DNA of 7,653 nt, taken from positions 1 through 7,653 of the forward strand of contig DAOWBD010000043.1 in NCBI GenBank assembly GCA_030634235.1, given 5' to 3'. The stretch's first letter is position 1, and each line of letters begins with the position of its first letter. Origin of the DNA: Candidatus Omnitrophota bacterium. GTDB lineage: Bacteria > Omnitrophota > Gorgyraeia > Zapsychrales > Zapsychraceae. The notes under the pieces were generated by a model, which worked only from the letters and a program-made list of their open reading frames with translations, did not search any database and was not told where the DNA came from. Positions 5,247-7,653 of the stretch are shown here, one piece after another. The position numbers and the translations under genes were made by a program.

Positions 5247-6998
5247 ATGATCAAAAAAGCCAAAAAGAAAACAAGCAAAAAACCGGCATCAAAGAAACAG
5301 CTCAACGGCGCCGAAGCCCTGGTGAAATGTCTCGAGAACCATGGTGTCGAGTACATCTTCGGCCTTCCCGGCGGATCGGTTATCCCTATTTTTGATGCTC
5401 TTGTAGGTTCCAAAATAAAATTGATTTTAACGCGGCACGAACAAGGCGCGACTCATATGGCCGATGGTTATGCCCGGGCAACCGGCAAGCCAGGCGTTGC
5501 GTTGGTAACGAGCGGTCCAGGCTCGACGAATGCCGTTACCGGCATTATGACTGCCCACATGGATTCTGTTCCGATGATTGTGCTGACCGGACAGACGATC
5601 TCTCCTATGCTTGGTAAAGATGCTTTTCAGGAAGCCGATATCTCCGGTATTTCCATGCCGGTTGTTAAGCACAGCTATCTTGTTAAGAAGACCAATGATC
5701 TTCCCCGTATTGTGAAAGAAGCTTTTTATATTACAAACACCGGACGGCCGGGGCCTGTTTTAATTGACTTGCCGAAAGATATTACCTCAGGATCATTTAA
5801 GGGATCATTGAATCCAAAAATGGATATTCCCGGATATTCGGTGCCAGGCAAAGGGAATCAAAAAGATATTGCTAAGGTTGCACAGCTGTTTAAGGCATCG
5901 AAAAAGCCGTTGCTATTAATCGGACATGGCGCTGCCATCGCTAATGCAGAACATGCCGTTCGAGCCTTGGTAGAAAAATTAAAAGTACCAGTTGTTAACA
6001 CATTACTTGGTAAAGGTGTTTTTCCGGAAAGCTCTCCTCTTAATTTGGGTATGTTGGGGATGCACGGAACAGCCTATGCCAATAAAGCCTTGATCAATTG
6101 TGATTTGATTTGTTCGATCGGTTCTCGTTGGGATGATCGCATCAATGGTAATAATGATGAGTTTTGTATCGGGGCGACAAAAATACATATTGATATTGAC
6201 CCGGCTGAAATAGGAAAAATTGTTCAACCTGATGTGAGTGTGGTTGGTGATGCACGGTTTGTTGTCGAAGAACTACTCAAGCTTGTTGAACCGCAAGATA
6301 CCGGCAAATGGCTTCAAGAGGTTGATTTCTATCGCAAAGAATTTCCGTTGAAATACAGCGATGACGAAGGATTAACGGCTCAGAAAGTGATTGATGAACT
6401 CTACCAAATCACAAAAGGTAAAGCCACGGTTGTGACGGATGTGGGCCAGCATCAAATGTGGGCTGCCCAGTTCTGCTTGGCTGAACATGGAAATAAGTTT
6501 ATCTCCTCCGGAGGTGCAGGAACAATGGGGTTTGGTTTCCCGGCAGCCATCGGCGCGCAGTTCGGCAATCCGAAAGATCTGGTTGTTGCTATTTGCGGTG
6601 ACGGCGGTTTCCAAATGACTTTGTGTGAACTTGCAACGGCAGCTATCCATAAATTGCCCGTTAAAGTGATCGTCATTGATAATAAATATCTTGGTATGGT
6701 GCGTCAATGGCAGGAACTCTTTTTCGGCAATCGTCTCTCTGGCGTTGATTTGGAAGGCAATCCGGACTTTGTTAAACTCGCTGAGTCTTATGGCATTAAA
6801 GGTGTGCATATTGATAAGGTTGAAGACGTCCACAAGAAGTTGACGGCGGCGTTGAATCATAAAGGCCCGGTTGTGATCCACGCGGAGGTTATCAAGGAAG
6901 GCAATGTGTTTCCCATGGTGCCGGCCGGAAAATCGGCGCATCATATCATCATTGAACCGCCGACGACACAACTGGAAAAACCGACAGGAAGTACATAA
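5247..6998 (+). CDS. ilvB: Acetolactate synthase, large (catalytic) subunit
   Basis: Thiamin-diphosphate enzyme joining two pyruvates to acetolactate (valine/leucine branch), or pyruvate plus 2-oxobutyrate to acetohydroxybutyrate (isoleucine branch). The 583 residues hold the usual three domains. The N-terminal ThDP domain has the catalytic Glu65 in TRHEQGATHMADGYARATG. The central FAD-type domain spans about 210-350. The C-terminal ThDP-binding domain has GDGGFQM (451-457) through IDNKYLGMVRQWQE (477-490). Trp488 in the RQWQ block is the acetohydroxyacid-synthase signature tied to preference for 2-oxobutyrate, which argues against a catabolic acetolactate synthase. Residues 1-18 are a Lys-rich extension before the conserved GAEALVKCL start and are probably disordered. 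The gene is less G/C-rich in third positions than its neighbours. It is followed, with a one-base overlap, by the regulatory subunit. Confidence 0.96.
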   Translation: MIKKAKKKTSKKPASKKQLNGAEALVKCLENHGVEYIFGLPGGSVIPIFDALVGSKIKLILTRHEQGATHMADGYARATGKPGVALVTSGPGSTNAVTGIMTAHMDSVPMIVLTGQTISPMLGKDAFQEADISGISMPVVKHSYLVKKTNDLPRIVKEAFYITNTGRPGPVLIDLPKDITSGSFKGSLNPKMDIPGYSVPGKGNQKDIAKVAQLFKASKKPLLLIGHGAAIANAEHAVRALVEKLKVPVVNTLLGKGVFPESSPLNLGMLGMHGTAYANKALINCDLICSIGSRWDDRINGNNDEFCIGATKIHIDIDPAEIGKIVQPDVSVVGDARFVVEELLKLVEPQDTGKWLQEVDFYRKEFPLKYSDDEGLTAQKVIDELYQITKGKATVVTDVGQHQMWAAQFCLAEHGNKFISSGGAGTMGFGFPAAIGAQFGNPKDLVVAICGDGGFQMTLCELATAAIHKLPVKVIVIDNKYLGMVRQWQELFFGNRLSGVDLEGNPDFVKLAESYGIKGVHIDKVEDVHKKLTAALNHKGPVVIHAEVIKEGNVFPMVPAGKSAHHIIIEPPTTQLEKPTGST

Positions 6999-7510
6999 TG
7001 GCTAAGTCCAATATAAAGAAAAAAGATACGCATACGATCAGTATGCTTGTTGCGAATAAACCCGGCGTTCTCGTGCGTGTGGCCCTCGTTTTTGCACGGC
7101 GGGCATATAATATCGACGCACTCGTGGTTTCCCCCGCGGTTAATCCCCGCTACTCTCGCATGACCATCACGGCCAAAGGCGATCCGGATACGTTAGACCA
7201 GATCATCAAGCAGGCCTCAAAGCTCATCGACATGATCCACGCCGAGGAGCACAGTGATGTCGACGCGACCCATCGCGAACTCGCCCTTTTGAAACTTAAA
7301 GCGACCGCCGCGAATAAATCCGCCGTTGCCAAACTCGCCAAGAAATTCCACGCCCGTATCATCAATGAGAGCAAAGACGCGATCATTGTTGAGCAGACCG
7401 GAACAACAGAAGATCTCGACGCCTTCGAAGCGCTTTTGAAGAAATGCGGCATTATCGAAATGGTCCGCTCCGGCAAGCTCGTGATGGCTAAGGGAAAAGA
7501 AGAAACTTAA
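6998..7510 (+). CDS. ilvN: Acetolactate synthase, small (regulatory) subunit
   Basis: Regulatory partner that activates the IlvB catalytic subunit and normally confers feedback inhibition by valine. The 170 residues are typical in length for the longer IlvN/IlvH form. An N-terminal ACT domain (about 11-86) carries N-K-P-G-V-L (20-25), where the Asn and Gly positions line up with valine-site residues of E. coli IlvH, and RRAYNIDAL (34-42). A C-terminal ALS small-subunit domain (about 90-165) includes FHARIINES and ends MVRSGKLVM. Start and stop overlap as TAATG, and AGGAAG (6986-6991) lies 6 bases before the ATG, so translation is probably coupled to ilvB for subunit balance. Valine sensitivity is inferred from the retained residues. 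ilvC, a frequent next gene, does not follow; a convergent gene begins instead. Confidence 0.95.
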   Translation: MAKSNIKKKDTHTISMLVANKPGVLVRVALVFARRAYNIDALVVSPAVNPRYSRMTITAKGDPDTLDQIIKQASKLIDMIHAEEHSDVDATHRELALLKLKATAANKSAVAKLAKKFHARIINESKDAIIVEQTGTTEDLDAFEALLKKCGIIEMVRSGKLVMAKGKEET

Positions 7511-7534
7511 TAGTTTATAGTTGGGATTTAAAGT

Positions 7535-7653
7535 CTAATGGTCGTCGGAATGATGGCAAGGCAGGACTGTGGGCATGTCTTTCGGGGGCAAGATCACCTG
7601 GACGATCTCAACTCCCTCGGTATCATCATGCGCGATTGACGCGATGCGGCAGC
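7535..7653 (-). CDS. Partial 3' end of an unidentified minus-strand gene
   Basis: An open minus-strand frame runs in from the window edge for 38 codons and stops at TAG (7537-7535). The visible tail reads CRIASIAHDDTEGVEIVQ... and ends PCHHSDDH, giving a Cys/His/Asp-rich C-terminus. The composition looks protein-like and the frame fills the space left after ilvN with only 24 bases between convergent stops, but the fragment is too short to identify. The other two minus frames close earlier. Confidence 0.45.
   Translation of the reverse strand, partial: CRIASIAHDDTEGVEIVQVILPPKDMPTVLPCHHSDDH

Noticed and set aside
6372..6971. Minus-strand open frame of 199 codons within ilvB
   Set aside because: The plus strand here encodes the ThDP-binding domain of IlvB with all expected motifs; the antisense frame shows no recognisable protein features.

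Overview
The window looks like chromosomal DNA from an uncultured Gram-negative-type bacterium. The signs are a secreted or anchored envelope protein with a long Val/Glu/Pro linker, a proteobacterial-type glutathione pathway, and a standard bacterial ilvBN pair. The short TA-framed palindromes and the envelope protein's architecture would suit a lineage such as Omnitrophota, but that assignment is inference from style and not a measured placement. Base composition is uneven: gshB and the thiouridylase-like gene use visibly more G/C third positions than ilvB.

Layout, left to right. (1) 3-1322, plus strand: a membrane protein with a signal peptide, a small N-terminal domain, about twenty degenerate 6-residue repeats and a C-terminal multi-pass membrane block. 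(2) 1344-1423: a short palindrome-ended element (copy A). (3) 1446-3965: a promoter followed by gshA, gshB and a glutaredoxin gene in one tight operon, covering both steps of glutathione synthesis plus a glutathione-dependent thiol oxidoreductase. (4) 3946-4017: copy B of the same element in the opposite orientation. It matches copy A at every position except an 8-base insertion in copy A, and it overlaps the end of the glutaredoxin gene. (5) 4026-5063, minus strand: a PP-loop ATPase of the ThiI/MnmA-like tRNA-thiolation type with an NFACT-R-like C-terminus. (6) 5064-5246: a divergent control region with a near-perfect 33-base palindrome between two candidate promoters. (7) 5247-7510: ilvB and ilvN, overlapping by one base, encoding the catalytic and regulatory subunits of acetolactate synthase, the first common step of branched-chain amino acid synthesis. 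(8) 7535-7653, minus strand: the probable 3' end of a gene that continues past the window.

The main discovery candidate is the glutathione block. A complete gshA-gshB-grx operon with its own promoter is bracketed by two inverted, near-identical copies of a 72-base element with 17-base terminal inverted repeats and TA at both outer ends. This is the layout of a MITE-flanked cassette, and copy B also supplies the last codons and the stop codon of the glutaredoxin gene. Whether the block moves as a unit cannot be decided from this window alone.
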